In this document: in pieces, positions 7,723 to 17,912 of the stretch
Numbering within the stretch: position 1 is the stretch's first letter
How the letters are laid out: each line of letters opens with the position of its first letter
Source of the DNA: Kribbella sp. VKM Ac-2569
GTDB lineage: Bacteria > Actinomycetota > Actinomycetes > Propionibacteriales > Kribbellaceae
Assembly: GCF_004216905.1 (NCBI RefSeq)
Contig: NZ_SGXJ01000005.1
Coordinates: 558,001 to 622,000 of the forward strand
DNA length: 64,000 nucleotides
Direction of reading: 5' to 3'
Translations under genes and position numbers: made by a program
Notes under the pieces: model-generated
The model's database searches: none
What the model saw: only the letters and a program-made list of their open reading frames with translations
Told to the model about the DNA's origin: nothing

Positions 7723-8422
7723 CGAACCCAGCAGCAGCGCTCAGGATCTGCGCGAGAGCTGCGGGTTGGGAGAACATCGGCCAGTGCCCCGTGTTGAGCT
7801 CCGCCAGCTCCCACACCGGGGACTTGAGCTGCTCGAGCACGTCGGACGAGGGCGTCGTACCGTCCATCAGGCATTTCAGGTACGTCGTGGGCAGTTCGCC
7901 GATCGGCTTGATCAGCTGAGCAGGCTCCGAGATCGAGCGCCCCGGATGCGGCGTACCGCGCTCCAGGATCAACGCGACGGCCTCCTCGGAGAGGTCCTGC
8001 CCGACGTAGTCCTCCGTGGTCAGCGGTGGCCAATATCCGCCAGACTGCTCCATCTGCTCGCGCACCCACGCCTGCCCCTCGTCGGACCAGCCGTCCACGA
8101 ACGACTTCCCGTCGGTCGGGATGTTCGAGTCGACGTACACGACCCGCAGCAACCGGTCCCCGATCCGCCCCGCCGCCTGCCCGACCGGGATCCCGGAGTA
8201 GCTGTGCCCCACGAGTACGACGTCCTGCAGGTCCTGCGACTCCACCACCGCCACGATGTCGTCGACATGCTGCTGCTGACCCGCATCCACACCCCGCCGC
8301 TCAGCCAGCCCACTCAACGTCACCGGGTAAACCCCATGCCCCGCACCACGCAGCACCCCGGCAACCTCATCCCAGGCCCACGCCCCCAACCAAGCCCCCG
8401 GCACCAACACAAAGTTCACCAT
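7700..8422 (-). CDS. Alpha/beta hydrolase, copy 2
   Basis: A 240-residue paralogue of the hydrolase at 6087-6791: same oxyanion region (FVLVPGAWLGAWAWD), same nucleophile elbow (GHSYSG), same His region (TGHWPMFSQP). It has a four-residue deletion after LAERRGVD relative to copy 1 and a longer C-terminus. MVNFVLVPGA at 8422 is taken as the start. The nucleotide sequence of the first third is unusually C-rich on the + strand in contrast with copy 1, suggesting drift since the duplication. It has no NTF2-like partner, unlike copy 1. Confidence 0.88.
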   Translation of the reverse strand: MVNFVLVPGAWLGAWAWDEVAGVLRGAGHGVYPVTLSGLAERRGVDAGQQQHVDDIVAVVESQDLQDVVLVGHSYSGIPVGQAAGRIGDRLLRVVYVDSNIPTDGKSFVDGWSDEGQAWVREQMEQSGGYWPPLTTEDYVGQDLSEEAVALILERGTPHPGRSISEPAQLIKPIGELPTTYLKCLMDGTTPSSDVLEQLKSPVWELAELNTGHWPMFSQPAALAQILSAAAGFVRRPGVA

Positions 8423-8454
8423 GCCCCGCACCGTAAACCACCCCACCGACAGAA

Positions 8455-9558
8455 CTAGCCGACGAGCTCGGCTGCCTCGTCGATGGTGTCTACGAGGTGG
8501 GTCGAGTGGGTCATGGGGCGGTTGGTGGCTAGGGATTGGAGGAGGGGCCAGACCGGGAGTTGAGTCGTCCAGTGGTCGACGCCTACGAGGACGAGGGGGA
8601 TTTGGGTGGCTGCGTCGCCGTAGTAGTTGGGGGTTACTGCCTGGAAGACCTCTTGGACGGTGCCGGCGGCGCCGGGGAGGTAGATGATGCCGCCGCGGGC
8701 GCGGCCGAGGAGGACGTCCTCGCGCTGGGCGTTCGAGAAGTACTTCGCGATCGAGCCGGCGAACACGTTGGGCGGCTCATGGCCGTAGAACCAGGTCGGG
8801 ATCGACACCCCGCCGTTCCCGGGGAACCGGGCGCGCACCCCCAGCCCGGCGGCGGCCCACGCGCCGATCGACGGGCGGAACGACGGTACGGCGGCCAACT
8901 CGGAAAGTGCGGCGTCGACGTCAGCCTCGTCGTACGACGCCAGGGACGCACCGAGGTTGGCGGCCTCCATCGCGCCCGGCCCGCCGCCCGTGACGACCAG
9001 GTGGTTGCGCCGGGCAAGCGTACGTCCGAGCAGTACGGCGGCGCGGTAGTTGCCGTCGCCCCGCAGTACGCCGTGACCGCCCATCACCCCCACCCACGGC
9101 TCGTCGTAGGGCAGTTCTGCCAACGCATCCCCGATCGCGTGGTCGTGGAGCGCGGTGGCGAGCGTACGGCTCGTGTCGCCCTTCTCGTCGTGCTGGCGGG
9201 ACCACGCGTAGATCCGGGCGTCGGGCGTGGCGTCGTACCCGTTCTCGAGACCGGCGTACAGCTCGTCCGCGTCGTACAGCCGCCCGCGGTACGCGTCGAA
9301 CGGCAGCTCCGGGATCGCGGGGAACACCAGCCCGCCGCCGTCCCGGACCCATCCGTCCGCCTTGTCCTCCAGCACGCAGCCGAGGAACACCGAGCCGGTC
9401 GGCTGCAGCCCGAGAAGTTCCGACGTACGGCCGGTCAGATCCACTGACTGCACCCGCCACCCGGCCATCGCGGTGGCGCCCGCGGCCAGCAGCCGGTCGA
9501 ACTGCTCCAGCGACTCGATATCGACATGCGGAATGCTCGGCAACGTCACGGAGAGCAC
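8455..9558 (-). CDS. LOG-family (lysine decarboxylase-like) Rossmann protein
   Basis: A 367-residue protein of the LOG / TIGR00730-like superfamily. The conserved pair is present: VVTGGGPGAMEAANLGA (GGGxGxM) and YLPGAAGTVQEVFQA, a variant of PGGxGTxxE in which Ala replaces the second Gly. LOG enzymes release free bases from nucleoside monophosphates. This protein is about twice the length of a typical LOG, with an N-terminal region (residues 1-170) carrying LDLTGRTSELLGLQPTG-like sequence of unknown role. GTG at 9558 is the start. A nucleotide hydrolase role is plausible but not proven by these motifs. Confidence 0.78.
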   Translation of the reverse strand: MLSVTLPSIPHVDIESLEQFDRLLAAGATAMAGWRVQSVDLTGRTSELLGLQPTGSVFLGCVLEDKADGWVRDGGGLVFPAIPELPFDAYRGRLYDADELYAGLENGYDATPDARIYAWSRQHDEKGDTSRTLATALHDHAIGDALAELPYDEPWVGVMGGHGVLRGDGNYRAAVLLGRTLARRNHLVVTGGGPGAMEAANLGASLASYDEADVDAALSELAAVPSFRPSIGAWAAAGLGVRARFPGNGGVSIPTWFYGHEPPNVFAGSIAKYFSNAQREDVLLGRARGGIIYLPGAAGTVQEVFQAVTPNYYGDAATQIPLVLVGVDHWTTQLPVWPLLQSLATNRPMTHSTHLVDTIDEAAELVG

Positions 9559-9599
9559 ACTAATAGACGCCTGCTATCGGCTGAGGTAATGCTTAGGGC

Positions 9600-10889
<1,290 letters not shown>

Positions 10890-10894
10890 ACAAG

Positions 10895-10930
10895 AATCGA
10901 GGGCCCCTCCACGCGGAGGGGCCCTCGATT
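10895..10930. terminator. Bidirectional terminator hairpin
   Basis: A perfect 16-pair stem (10895-10910 with 10915-10930) closes a four-base loop. It starts six bases after the aminotransferase stop and ends one base before the stop of the gluD-like gene on the other strand, so it can end both transcripts. Confidence 0.88.
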
Positions 10931-10931
10931 G

Positions 10932-11801
10932 TCAGACCGGAGCTCCTTCGCTCGGGTCATTGGCCAGCGGCAGTGGTGGCGGGGCGCCGGTGATCTTGCG
11001 ACGGCGCCTCGAGCGGCCCTCCAGGTAGCGGGCCAGCAGCGACAGCAGCGAGCACAGGCCGATGTAGATGACCGCGGTCACGATGTACGTCGGGATGTAC
11101 GGGAAGCCGTACGTGAGCCGGCCACCCATCTGCTTCGCGACGTACAGCAACTCGCCGTACGTGATGATGAAGCCCAGAGCGGTGTCCTTCAGCAGCACGA
11201 CCAACTGGCTCACGATCGCCGGCAGCATCGCACTGATGGCCTGCGGCAACAGCACCAGGCGGACGACCTGGTTCTTCCGCAGACCGAGCGCGTACGCCGC
11301 CTCGCGCTGACCCTTCGGTACGGCGGCGATGCCGGCCCGGAAGATCTCCGCGAGGACCGACCCGTTGTACAGGGTCAGACCGAAGACGACCGCCCAGAAC
11401 GGGCCGAGTCCGAGGCCGAACTGGATGTTGCCGAAGTAGAAGTAGAACATCAGGATCAGCAGCGGGACGGCGCGGAACAGTTCGACGATCAGCGTCGCCG
11501 GGGTCCGCAGCCACTTGTGGTCGCTGATCCGCGCCGCGGCGAACACCGCACCGAACAACAGCGCGAGAACAGCCGCCAGCCCTGCGGCTTTCAGCGTGTT
11601 GAGCAGACCGTCCAGCAACTGCCGCTGGATCGACGAGTACTGGAACTGCCGCCAGAGCCGTCCCTCGAACTGGCCGAACGCGTACATCCGGTGGATCAGC
11701 CACGCGATCGCGCCGAGCAGCACCAGCAGGACCACCACGTTGGAGATCCGGTTCCGGAGCTTCGCGCGCGGCCCGGGCGTCTCGTACAGAACTGCGCTCA
11801 T
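10932..11801 (-). CDS. gluD: Glutamate-type ABC transporter permease GluD-like
   Basis: A 289-residue inner-membrane permease, fourth gene of a gluABCD-type operon for import of glutamate or a related polar amino acid. It has several membrane segments and the permease signature for contact with the ATPase, EIFRAGIAAVPKGQREAAYALGL (EAA loop), followed by PQAISAMLPAIVSQLVVLLKDTALG. ATG at 11801 overlaps the stop of the preceding permease as ATGA. The C-terminal tail is rich in basic residues (EGRSRRRRK). Confidence 0.93.
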   Translation of the reverse strand: MSAVLYETPGPRAKLRNRISNVVVLLVLLGAIAWLIHRMYAFGQFEGRLWRQFQYSSIQRQLLDGLLNTLKAAGLAAVLALLFGAVFAAARISDHKWLRTPATLIVELFRAVPLLILMFYFYFGNIQFGLGLGPFWAVVFGLTLYNGSVLAEIFRAGIAAVPKGQREAAYALGLRKNQVVRLVLLPQAISAMLPAIVSQLVVLLKDTALGFIITYGELLYVAKQMGGRLTYGFPYIPTYIVTAVIYIGLCSLLSLLARYLEGRSRRRRKITGAPPPLPLANDPSEGAPV

Positions 11802-12448
11802 CAGGCTACCGCCGTCCGTCGTTCGGCCCACCGTTGCAGGAAGATCAGCGGCACGATCAGGATCAGGAACCCGATCGTGATCCACAGCAGCGTGAGCAGC
11901 TGGTTCTCACCGCGCTCGGACATCGCTGCCGGGATCGAGCCGGCCTCCACCACCGAGAAGCCGGCGGCGATCGTCGTGTTCTTCAGCAAGGCGATCAGCA
12001 CACTCATCAACGGCGGGATGATCGCCCGGAAGGCCTGCGGCAGCACCACGATCGTGAGCACCTGCGGGAACGACATGCCGACCGCGCGCGCCGCCTCGGA
12101 CTGGCCCGGAGCGATCGTGTTGACGCCCGACCGGACCACCTCGCAGATGAACGCCGACGTGTAGATCGTCAGCGCGCCGACCGCGGTCCAGAACGGGTTG
12201 GGCAGGGCGAGGTCCATCTTGGCGGCGCCGAAGAACAAGAACGCGAAAACCAGCGTGAGCGGGGTGTTCCGCAGGATGTTGACGTAGCCGGTGCCGAAGC
12301 CGCGCAGCGCAGGCACCGGGGAGACGCGGAACGCTCCGAGCGCGGTGCCGATGATCAGGCTGAGTACGCCGGACACCAGGAACAGCCTGATGGTCAGCCA
12401 GAAGCCGTCCCGGAACAACGGCCAGTTGTCGGTGAGGACCGAGAACAT
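11801..12448 (-). CDS. gluC: Glutamate-type ABC transporter permease GluC-like
   Basis: A 215-residue permease of the HisMQ/GluC type, third gene of the operon. Membrane segments include FLVSGVLSLIIGTALGAF and LTLVFAFLFFGAA. The EAA loop reads EVVRSGVNTIAPGQSEAARAVGM, followed by VLPQAFRAIIPPLMSVLIALLKNT. It should pair with the GluD-like protein as a heterodimer. Translation is coupled downstream by the ATGA overlap. Confidence 0.93.
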   Translation of the reverse strand: MFSVLTDNWPLFRDGFWLTIRLFLVSGVLSLIIGTALGAFRVSPVPALRGFGTGYVNILRNTPLTLVFAFLFFGAAKMDLALPNPFWTAVGALTIYTSAFICEVVRSGVNTIAPGQSEAARAVGMSFPQVLTIVVLPQAFRAIIPPLMSVLIALLKNTTIAAGFSVVEAGSIPAAMSERGENQLLTLLWITIGFLILIVPLIFLQRWAERRTAVA

Positions 12449-12534
12449 CGCGACCTTCCTCTTACCTGCCTGTGCCTACAGGAACAAAGTCCGGCCGCGG
12501 AGCCCAGTCGAGGACACCGCGGCCGGCTGCTGGA

Positions 12535-13461
12535 TCAGTACTTCTCGAGCGGCGGCGGGGTCGAGTCCGAACCCGACTTGCCGAGCGTCTCGCCGTAGAT
12601 CGCCTTCCAGGTGCCGTCGGAGGCCGACGTCTCCAGGATGGAGTTGACCTTCTCGCGCAGCGCCTTGTCGGCCAGCGGCAGGCCGATGCCGTACTTCTCG
12701 GTGCTGAACGGCTTGCCGACCACGCGCAGCTCGTCGGGCGCCGTGGCGGCATACCCCTTGAGGATCGCGTCGTCGGTGGTGACCGTGTCGACCTTCTTGT
12801 CCAGCAGCTGGGAGACGCACTCCGAGTAGGTCTTGAACTCGGAGATGTTGCTCGCCTCGGTCAGCTGCTCGTCCTTGACCCGCTGGATCGGGGTCGAGCC
12901 GGTCGCCGAGCAGACCTTCTTGCCCTTCAGAGCGGTCTTGCCGGCGTCCATCGACGGGTCGTCCTTGCGGACCAGCAGGTCCTGACCGGCGACGAAGTAC
13001 GGGCCGGCGAACGAGACCTGCTTCTTGCGCTTGTCGGTGATCGAGTAGGTGCCGACGTAGTAGTCGATCTCACCACCGGCGATCGCCGTCTCGCGGTTCG
13101 CGGACGGGATCTCCTTGTACTCGATCTTGTCCGGGTCGACGCCGAGGCCGGCTGCCACCATCCGGGCCACCTCGATGTCGAAGCCGCAGCGCTTGCCGTC
13201 GGCATCCTTGTAACCAAGGTTCGGCTGGTCGGCCTTGACGCCGACGGTCACCTTGCCGGCGGACTTGATTTTGGTGAACGCCGTGCTGCCGGGCACGTCC
13301 ACGCCGGTCGCGGCGGTGAACTTGTGCAGCTCGCCGCAGGAGTCGGTTGCGTTGCCGCCGCTGTTGCCGCCGCCGGCGCTCGGCTCGTCCTTGCCACAGG
13401 CGGCGGCGGTCAGCGCGAGCGCTGCGACGCCGCAGGTGGCGACGAGGGTGCGCATTCTCAT
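12535..13461 (-). CDS. gluB: Glutamate-binding lipoprotein GluB-like
   Basis: A 308-residue solute-binding lipoprotein. The N-terminus has a lipobox (ALTAAACGK, lipidated Cys near residue 22), so the protein is anchored outside the membrane. The mature part is a periplasmic-binding fold of the glutamate/glutamine family: GKVTVGVKADQPNLGY, CGFDIEVARMVAAGLG, NRETAIAGGEIDYYVGTYSITDKRK, VSFAGPYFVAGQDLLVR. It delivers the amino acid to GluCD. It sits 49 bases after gluA and 86 before gluC. Confidence 0.93.
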   Translation of the reverse strand: MRMRTLVATCGVAALALTAAACGKDEPSAGGGNSGGNATDSCGELHKFTAATGVDVPGSTAFTKIKSAGKVTVGVKADQPNLGYKDADGKRCGFDIEVARMVAAGLGVDPDKIEYKEIPSANRETAIAGGEIDYYVGTYSITDKRKKQVSFAGPYFVAGQDLLVRKDDPSMDAGKTALKGKKVCSATGSTPIQRVKDEQLTEASNISEFKTYSECVSQLLDKKVDTVTTDDAILKGYAATAPDELRVVGKPFSTEKYGIGLPLADKALREKVNSILETSASDGTWKAIYGETLGKSGSDSTPPPLEKY

Positions 13462-13509
13462 GATCGGGTTCCCCTTCGTTTCGTTGCTGGGTACGGCTGC
13501 GGGCGGACG

Positions 13510-14271
13510 TCAGTGCTTGAGGATCTTGCCCAGGAAGTCCTGGGCACGCCTCGAGGTCGGGTTGGTGAAGAAGGTCTCCGGGGTGGCCTCCTCGACGATC
13601 TCGCCGTCGGCCATGAACACCACCCGGTTCGCCGCGGTCCGGGCGAAGCCCATCTCGTGCGTGACCACGACCATCGTCATGCCCTGCTTGGCCAGGTCGA
13701 TCATCACCTCGAGGACCTCCTGGATCATCTCCGGGTCGAGCGCCGACGTCGGCTCGTCGAAGAGGATGACCTTGGGGTCCATGGCCAGGGCCCGCGCGAT
13801 CGCGACGCGCTGCTGCTGGCCACCGGACAGCTGAGCCGGGTACTTCGAGGCCTGGTTGGCCACCCCCACCCGTTCCAGCAGCTCCATCGCCCGCTTCTCG
13901 GCCTGCTTGGGGTCGGTCTTGCGGACCTTCAAGGGGCCGAGCGTGACGTTCTGCAGGATCGTCTTGTGCGCGAACAGGTTGAACGACTGGAAGACCATGC
14001 CGACGTCGGCACGCAGCTTGGCGAGGGCCTTGCCCTCGCTGGGCAGCGCCTGGCCGTCCAGCAGGATGCTGCCGGAGTCGATCGGCTCCAGCCGGTTGAT
14101 CGCGCGGCAGAGCGTCGACTTACCGGACCCGGAGGGGCCGATCACCACGACGACCTCGCCCTGATCGATGGACAGGTTGATGTCCTTCAGGACGTGCAGC
14201 TCGCCGAAATGCTTGTTGACGCCGGTCAGCGCTACCAGACCAGTTTTCGTCAGCGTGTCGGAATCGCTCAT
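13510..14271 (-). CDS. gluA: Glutamate-type ABC transporter ATPase GluA-like
   Basis: A 253-residue cytoplasmic ATPase, first gene of the operon. Walker A is GPSGSGKST (45-53), the signature is LSGGQQQRVAIARALAMDP, Walker B is VILFDEPTSALDP and the switch His is in VVVTHEMGFA. This set is typical of polar amino-acid importers (GlnQ/GluA type). The 141 bases upstream, up to the regulator gene at 14413, must hold the operon promoter; I see no operator there that I can name. Confidence 0.95.
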   Translation of the reverse strand: MSDSDTLTKTGLVALTGVNKHFGELHVLKDINLSIDQGEVVVVIGPSGSGKSTLCRAINRLEPIDSGSILLDGQALPSEGKALAKLRADVGMVFQSFNLFAHKTILQNVTLGPLKVRKTDPKQAEKRAMELLERVGVANQASKYPAQLSGGQQQRVAIARALAMDPKVILFDEPTSALDPEMIQEVLEVMIDLAKQGMTMVVVTHEMGFARTAANRVVFMADGEIVEEATPETFFTNPTSRRAQDFLGKILKH

Positions 14272-14412
14272 GGCCAGAACCTAGCGGAGGCGGGGGTGCG
14301 GTCGCAGGCCCGGGTGGTTCCACGGTGGTAACGATCTGCAATAAACGAAGCGGATCGTGATGCTCCGGTCACAGACTGCTCGGGTTTGTCCGTTTCTGAT
14401 CGGGGCGCCGCG

Positions 14413-16104
14413 TCAGGTGACGATTCCGTACTCGCGGATCTTGCGATAGATGGTCGCCCGGGACATCCCGAGCGCGGTGGCCGAGGCCTTCTTGTCACCG
14501 TCGTACGTCGACAACGCGTCGACGATCGCGTCCCGCTCGAGCGCTTCGATCGGCGTCAGCTGCCGCCGGGTCGTGGCCCGGCACTCGGGCGGCAGATCCG
14601 CCAGCTCGACCACGCCGGACCGGCGTCGCCTGGCCACCGCTGCGAGGACCGAACGCAGATGAGTGATGTTGCCCGCCCACGGCAGCCGCATCAGCTGGTT
14701 CATCGTGGCGGTGGAGAACGTCAAGCCGTTGATGCCGGCCTTCGCGAGCAGCGACCGGACCAGTGCCGGAACGTCCTCGACGTGATGCCGCAGCGGCGGC
14801 ACCTCGACGGTCCGCGGGAAGAAGGCCAGCAGCTGGTCGGCGATCTCGGTGCGGTCCGCCGGCAGCGTGAGCGCGACCCAGGCGTCCCCGGCCGTCGCGC
14901 CGTCGCGGGCGCTCTGCAAGAGCTCGGTGAAGCCGTCGAGGGCCTCGCCGGTCAGCAGATGCGCCCGCCGGATGATCAGGTCGGCGCCGGACTCCAGCTC
15001 CGCGCGGGCCTCGGCCACCAGGTCTTCGCCCGTCACCGCCGGATCGAGAACCGCAAGCCGCCGGTCAGGTGCCACGTGCCTGCGGACAGCGCGCAGCAGC
15101 GACAGCTTGCCCGCACCCGGCTCGCCGTCGGCGATAAGCCACTCGGACCGGCTGCACGCATCCAGCATCTCCTGGATGATGTGCTGCCAGACCGCGCTGG
15201 TTCCGGTCGTCCCGGGGACCAGCGGGACCCGCGTTATCTGGTGTCCGCGGGCCGGGAGACGTTGCTCCTTGATCTGGATCACCCCGCCGGCCAGGGTGTC
15301 GCCGACGAAGGTCGGCCGATAGGCCATCCGGGCGGTTGTCCCGCTGGGCAGATCGGTGAGGAAGATCTGTGGCTTCGTGCCGCCGCGCGCGTCCCGGGTC
15401 CGATCGATCAGGGCCGCCTGGTCGATGGCGTCGAAGCGCGCCTGCGCGTAGGCGTTCATCATGAAGACTTCGTCGCCGAGCGCGAGCACCGGGCCGCCGC
15501 TGTGCCGGCAGGCAGCGTAGTAGTCGCTCAGCAAGGCGTGGTCGAGAGCGTTCGCCTCCTCGACGACCCGCTCGTGGATCCGCCGGGCGGCGAGTTTGGC
15601 GAACGACAGCAGGATCGAGTTCGAGTTCCTGGCCTGGGTGGTGATGTCCAGTACGCCGAGCAGACCGCCGGTGACCGGATGCGTGATCGGTGCGCCGGCG
15701 CAGGAGAACATCCGCAGCTTGCCGTTGTAGTGCTCGGCGCCGTCGACCAGGATCGGCCCGCACACCTCGAGCGCCGTACCGATCCCGTTGGTCCCGACCG
15801 CGGACTCGGCGTACTGGAAGCCGGGTGCGAGGTCGACCGAGTCCAGTCGCCGGAGCAGGGCGGGGTCGCCGCCCCGGCGGTCGAGGACGACGCCCTTCGC
15901 GTCGGTCAGGATGATGCAGACCGGCTCGTTGTGGAGCTCCGCCGACAGTGCGTCGATGACCGGCCGGGCCGCCCGCATCAGCGTGGTCTCCCGGTCGATC
16001 CGGTCGAAGTACACGGGCGCCGGGCGGTCGACGTCCACCCGGGAGGCGTGTGAACGCTCCCATGAGACCCGGATCGGATCCCGGACTGGCTGTGCAGCGC
16101 CCAT
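14413..16104 (-). CDS. GAF/Fis-type activator of the propane monooxygenase operon (MimR-like)
   Basis: A 563-residue regulator of the AcoR type, divergent from the monooxygenase operon. An N-terminal GAF-like sensor lies at about 60-215 (SAVGTNGIGTALEV, GVLDITTQARNSNS). A central AAA+-like region follows at about 335-480. The C-terminus carries a Fis-type helix-turn-helix (KKASATALGMSRATIYRKIREYGI). The central domain is degenerate: the P-loop reads GEPGAGKL, without the usual Ser/Thr, and I see no GAFTGA loop for sigma-54 contact. It therefore probably works with an ordinary sigma factor, as in related actinobacterial regulators. AAGGAG precedes the ATG. Mycobacterial mim operons have such a regulator next door. 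Confidence 0.85.
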   Translation of the reverse strand: MGAAQPVRDPIRVSWERSHASRVDVDRPAPVYFDRIDRETTLMRAARPVIDALSAELHNEPVCIILTDAKGVVLDRRGGDPALLRRLDSVDLAPGFQYAESAVGTNGIGTALEVCGPILVDGAEHYNGKLRMFSCAGAPITHPVTGGLLGVLDITTQARNSNSILLSFAKLAARRIHERVVEEANALDHALLSDYYAACRHSGGPVLALGDEVFMMNAYAQARFDAIDQAALIDRTRDARGGTKPQIFLTDLPSGTTARMAYRPTFVGDTLAGGVIQIKEQRLPARGHQITRVPLVPGTTGTSAVWQHIIQEMLDACSRSEWLIADGEPGAGKLSLLRAVRRHVAPDRRLAVLDPAVTGEDLVAEARAELESGADLIIRRAHLLTGEALDGFTELLQSARDGATAGDAWVALTLPADRTEIADQLLAFFPRTVEVPPLRHHVEDVPALVRSLLAKAGINGLTFSTATMNQLMRLPWAGNITHLRSVLAAVARRRRSGVVELADLPPECRATTRRQLTPIEALERDAIVDALSTYDGDKKASATALGMSRATIYRKIREYGIVT

Positions 16105-16173
16105 GGGCCGTCTCCTTCACGTCCGTCACCAGCGGAACTGCTCCCACGGTAGCCGCCTGACGCGGGAGCGCCA

Positions 16174-16186
16174 TCTCACATTGAGA
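16174..16186. promoter_or_regulatory. Short palindrome in the activator/monooxygenase divergent region
   Basis: TCTCA at 16174-16178 and TGAGA at 16182-16186 form a perfect five-base inverted repeat with three bases between. It is the clearest symmetric site in the 142 bases between the two divergent genes, about 60 bases upstream of the monooxygenase start. A Fis-type activator would bind such a dyad; assignment is tentative. Confidence 0.35.
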
Positions 16187-16246
16187 CACAGCGACGTCCG
16201 ATCCGCGGCTTTCATCACTGTTCAACCCCGATGATGGAGGCCCACA

Positions 16247-17881
16247 TTGAGCAGGCAGAGTCTTACCAAGGCGCACGCCAAGATCACCGAGTTGTCCTGG
16301 GAACCGACCTTCGCGACCCCGGCGACCCGCTTCGGCACCGACTACACGTTCGAGAAGGCGCCGAAGAAGGACCCGCTGAAGCAGATCATGCGGTCCTACT
16401 TCCCGATGGAGGAGGAGAAGGACAACCGCGTGTACGGCGCCATGGACGGCGCCATCCGCGGGAACATGTTCCGCCAGGTGCAGCAGCGCTGGCTGGAGTG
16501 GCAGAAGCTGTTCCTGAGCATCATCCCGTTCCCGGAGATCTCCGCCGCGCGGGCGATGCCGATGGCGATCGACGCCGTACCGAACCCGGAGATCCACAAC
16601 GGGCTCGCCGTACAGATGATCGACGAGGTCAGGCACTCGACGATCCAGATGAACCTCAAGCGCCTGTACATGAACAACTACATCGACCCGGCCGGGTTCG
16701 ACATGACCGAGAAGGCGTTCGCGAACAACTACGCGGGCACCATCGGCCGGCAGTTCGGCGAGGGGTTCATCACCGGTGACGCGATCACCGCCGCGAACAT
16801 CTACCTGACCGTGGTCGCCGAGACCGCGTTCACCAACACGCTGTTCGTCGCGATGCCCGACGAGGCGGCCGCGAACGGCGACTACCTGCTGCCGACCGTG
16901 TTCCACTCGGTGCAGTCCGACGAGTCGCGCCACATCAGCAACGGGTACTCGATCCTGCTGATGGCACTGGCCGACGAGCGCAACCGGCCGCTGCTGGAGC
17001 GCGACCTGCGGTACGCGTGGTGGAACAACCACTGCGTCGTGGACGCCGCCATCGGAACGTTCATCGAGTACGGCACCAAGGACCGCCGCAAGGACCGTGA
17101 GTCGTACGCCGAGATGTGGCGTCGCTGGATCTACGACGACTACTACCGCAGCTACCTGCTGCCGCTGGAGAAGTACGGGCTCACGATTCCGCACGACCTG
17201 GTCGAGGAAGCGTGGAACCGGATCACCAACAAGGGCTACGTGCACGAGGTGGCGCGGTTCTTCGCGACCGGCTGGCCGGTGAACTACTGGCGGATCGACG
17301 CGATGACCGACAAGGACTTCGAGTGGTTCGAGCACAAGTACCCGGGCTGGTACTCGAAGTACGGCAAGTGGTGGGAGAACTACAACCGGCTCGCGTACCC
17401 GGGCCGGAACAAGCCGATCGCCTTCGAGGAGGTCGGGTACCAGTACCCGCACCGCTGCTGGACCTGCATGGTGCCGGCGCTGATCCGCGAGGACATGGTG
17501 GTCGAGAAGGTCGACGACCAGTGGCGGACGTACTGCTCGGAGACGTGCTACTGGACGGACGCGGTCGCGTTCCGGGGCGAGTACGACGGCCGTCCGACGC
17601 CGAACATGGGCCGCCTGACCGGCTTCCGCGAGTGGGAGACCCTGCACCACAACAAGGACCTGGCCGACATCGTGCAGGACCTCGGGTACGTGCGTGACGA
17701 CGGCAAGACGCTGATCGGCCAGCCGCACCTCGACCTCGACGACCCGAAGAAGATGTGGACCCTCGACGACGTCCGCGGCAACACGTTCATGAGCCCGAAC
17801 GTGCTGCTGAACGAGATGTCCGACGCGGAGCGCGAGGCCCACGTGGCGGCGTACCGCGCGAACGGCACCACCGCGGCCTGA
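16247..17881 (+). CDS. prmA: Propane 2-monooxygenase, hydroxylase large subunit (PrmA/MimA type)
   Basis: A 544-residue alpha subunit of a soluble di-iron monooxygenase. The four-helix iron ligands are all visible: Glu97, Glu127 with His130 (DEVRH), Glu192 (VAETAF), Glu226 with His229 (DESRH). The enzyme inserts oxygen into short alkanes, usually at carbon 2 of propane, and homologues also oxidise phenol or acetone. The start is a TTG at 16247 with GGAGG eight bases upstream; the next residues SRQSLTKAHAKITELSWEP match the family start. First gene of an operon running to at least the GroEL gene. Confidence 0.95.
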   Translation: MSRQSLTKAHAKITELSWEPTFATPATRFGTDYTFEKAPKKDPLKQIMRSYFPMEEEKDNRVYGAMDGAIRGNMFRQVQQRWLEWQKLFLSIIPFPEISAARAMPMAIDAVPNPEIHNGLAVQMIDEVRHSTIQMNLKRLYMNNYIDPAGFDMTEKAFANNYAGTIGRQFGEGFITGDAITAANIYLTVVAETAFTNTLFVAMPDEAAANGDYLLPTVFHSVQSDESRHISNGYSILLMALADERNRPLLERDLRYAWWNNHCVVDAAIGTFIEYGTKDRRKDRESYAEMWRRWIYDDYYRSYLLPLEKYGLTIPHDLVEEAWNRITNKGYVHEVARFFATGWPVNYWRIDAMTDKDFEWFEHKYPGWYSKYGKWWENYNRLAYPGRNKPIAFEEVGYQYPHRCWTCMVPALIREDMVVEKVDDQWRTYCSETCYWTDAVAFRGEYDGRPTPNMGRLTGFREWETLHHNKDLADIVQDLGYVRDDGKTLIGQPHLDLDDPKKMWTLDDVRGNTFMSPNVLLNEMSDAEREAHVAAYRANGTTAA

Positions 17882-17912
17882 ATCCGAAACCGAGTATCAG
17901 GAGGAGGCCGAC

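Noticed and set aside
16105..16246. Sigma-54 promoter for the monooxygenase operon
   Set aside because: No GG-N10-GC element at a fitting place, and the activator lacks the GAFTGA loop.
15065..17842. 925-codon open frame on the minus strand
   Set aside because: Antisense to the monooxygenase large subunit and frame-shifted over the regulator; composition is that of a shadow frame.
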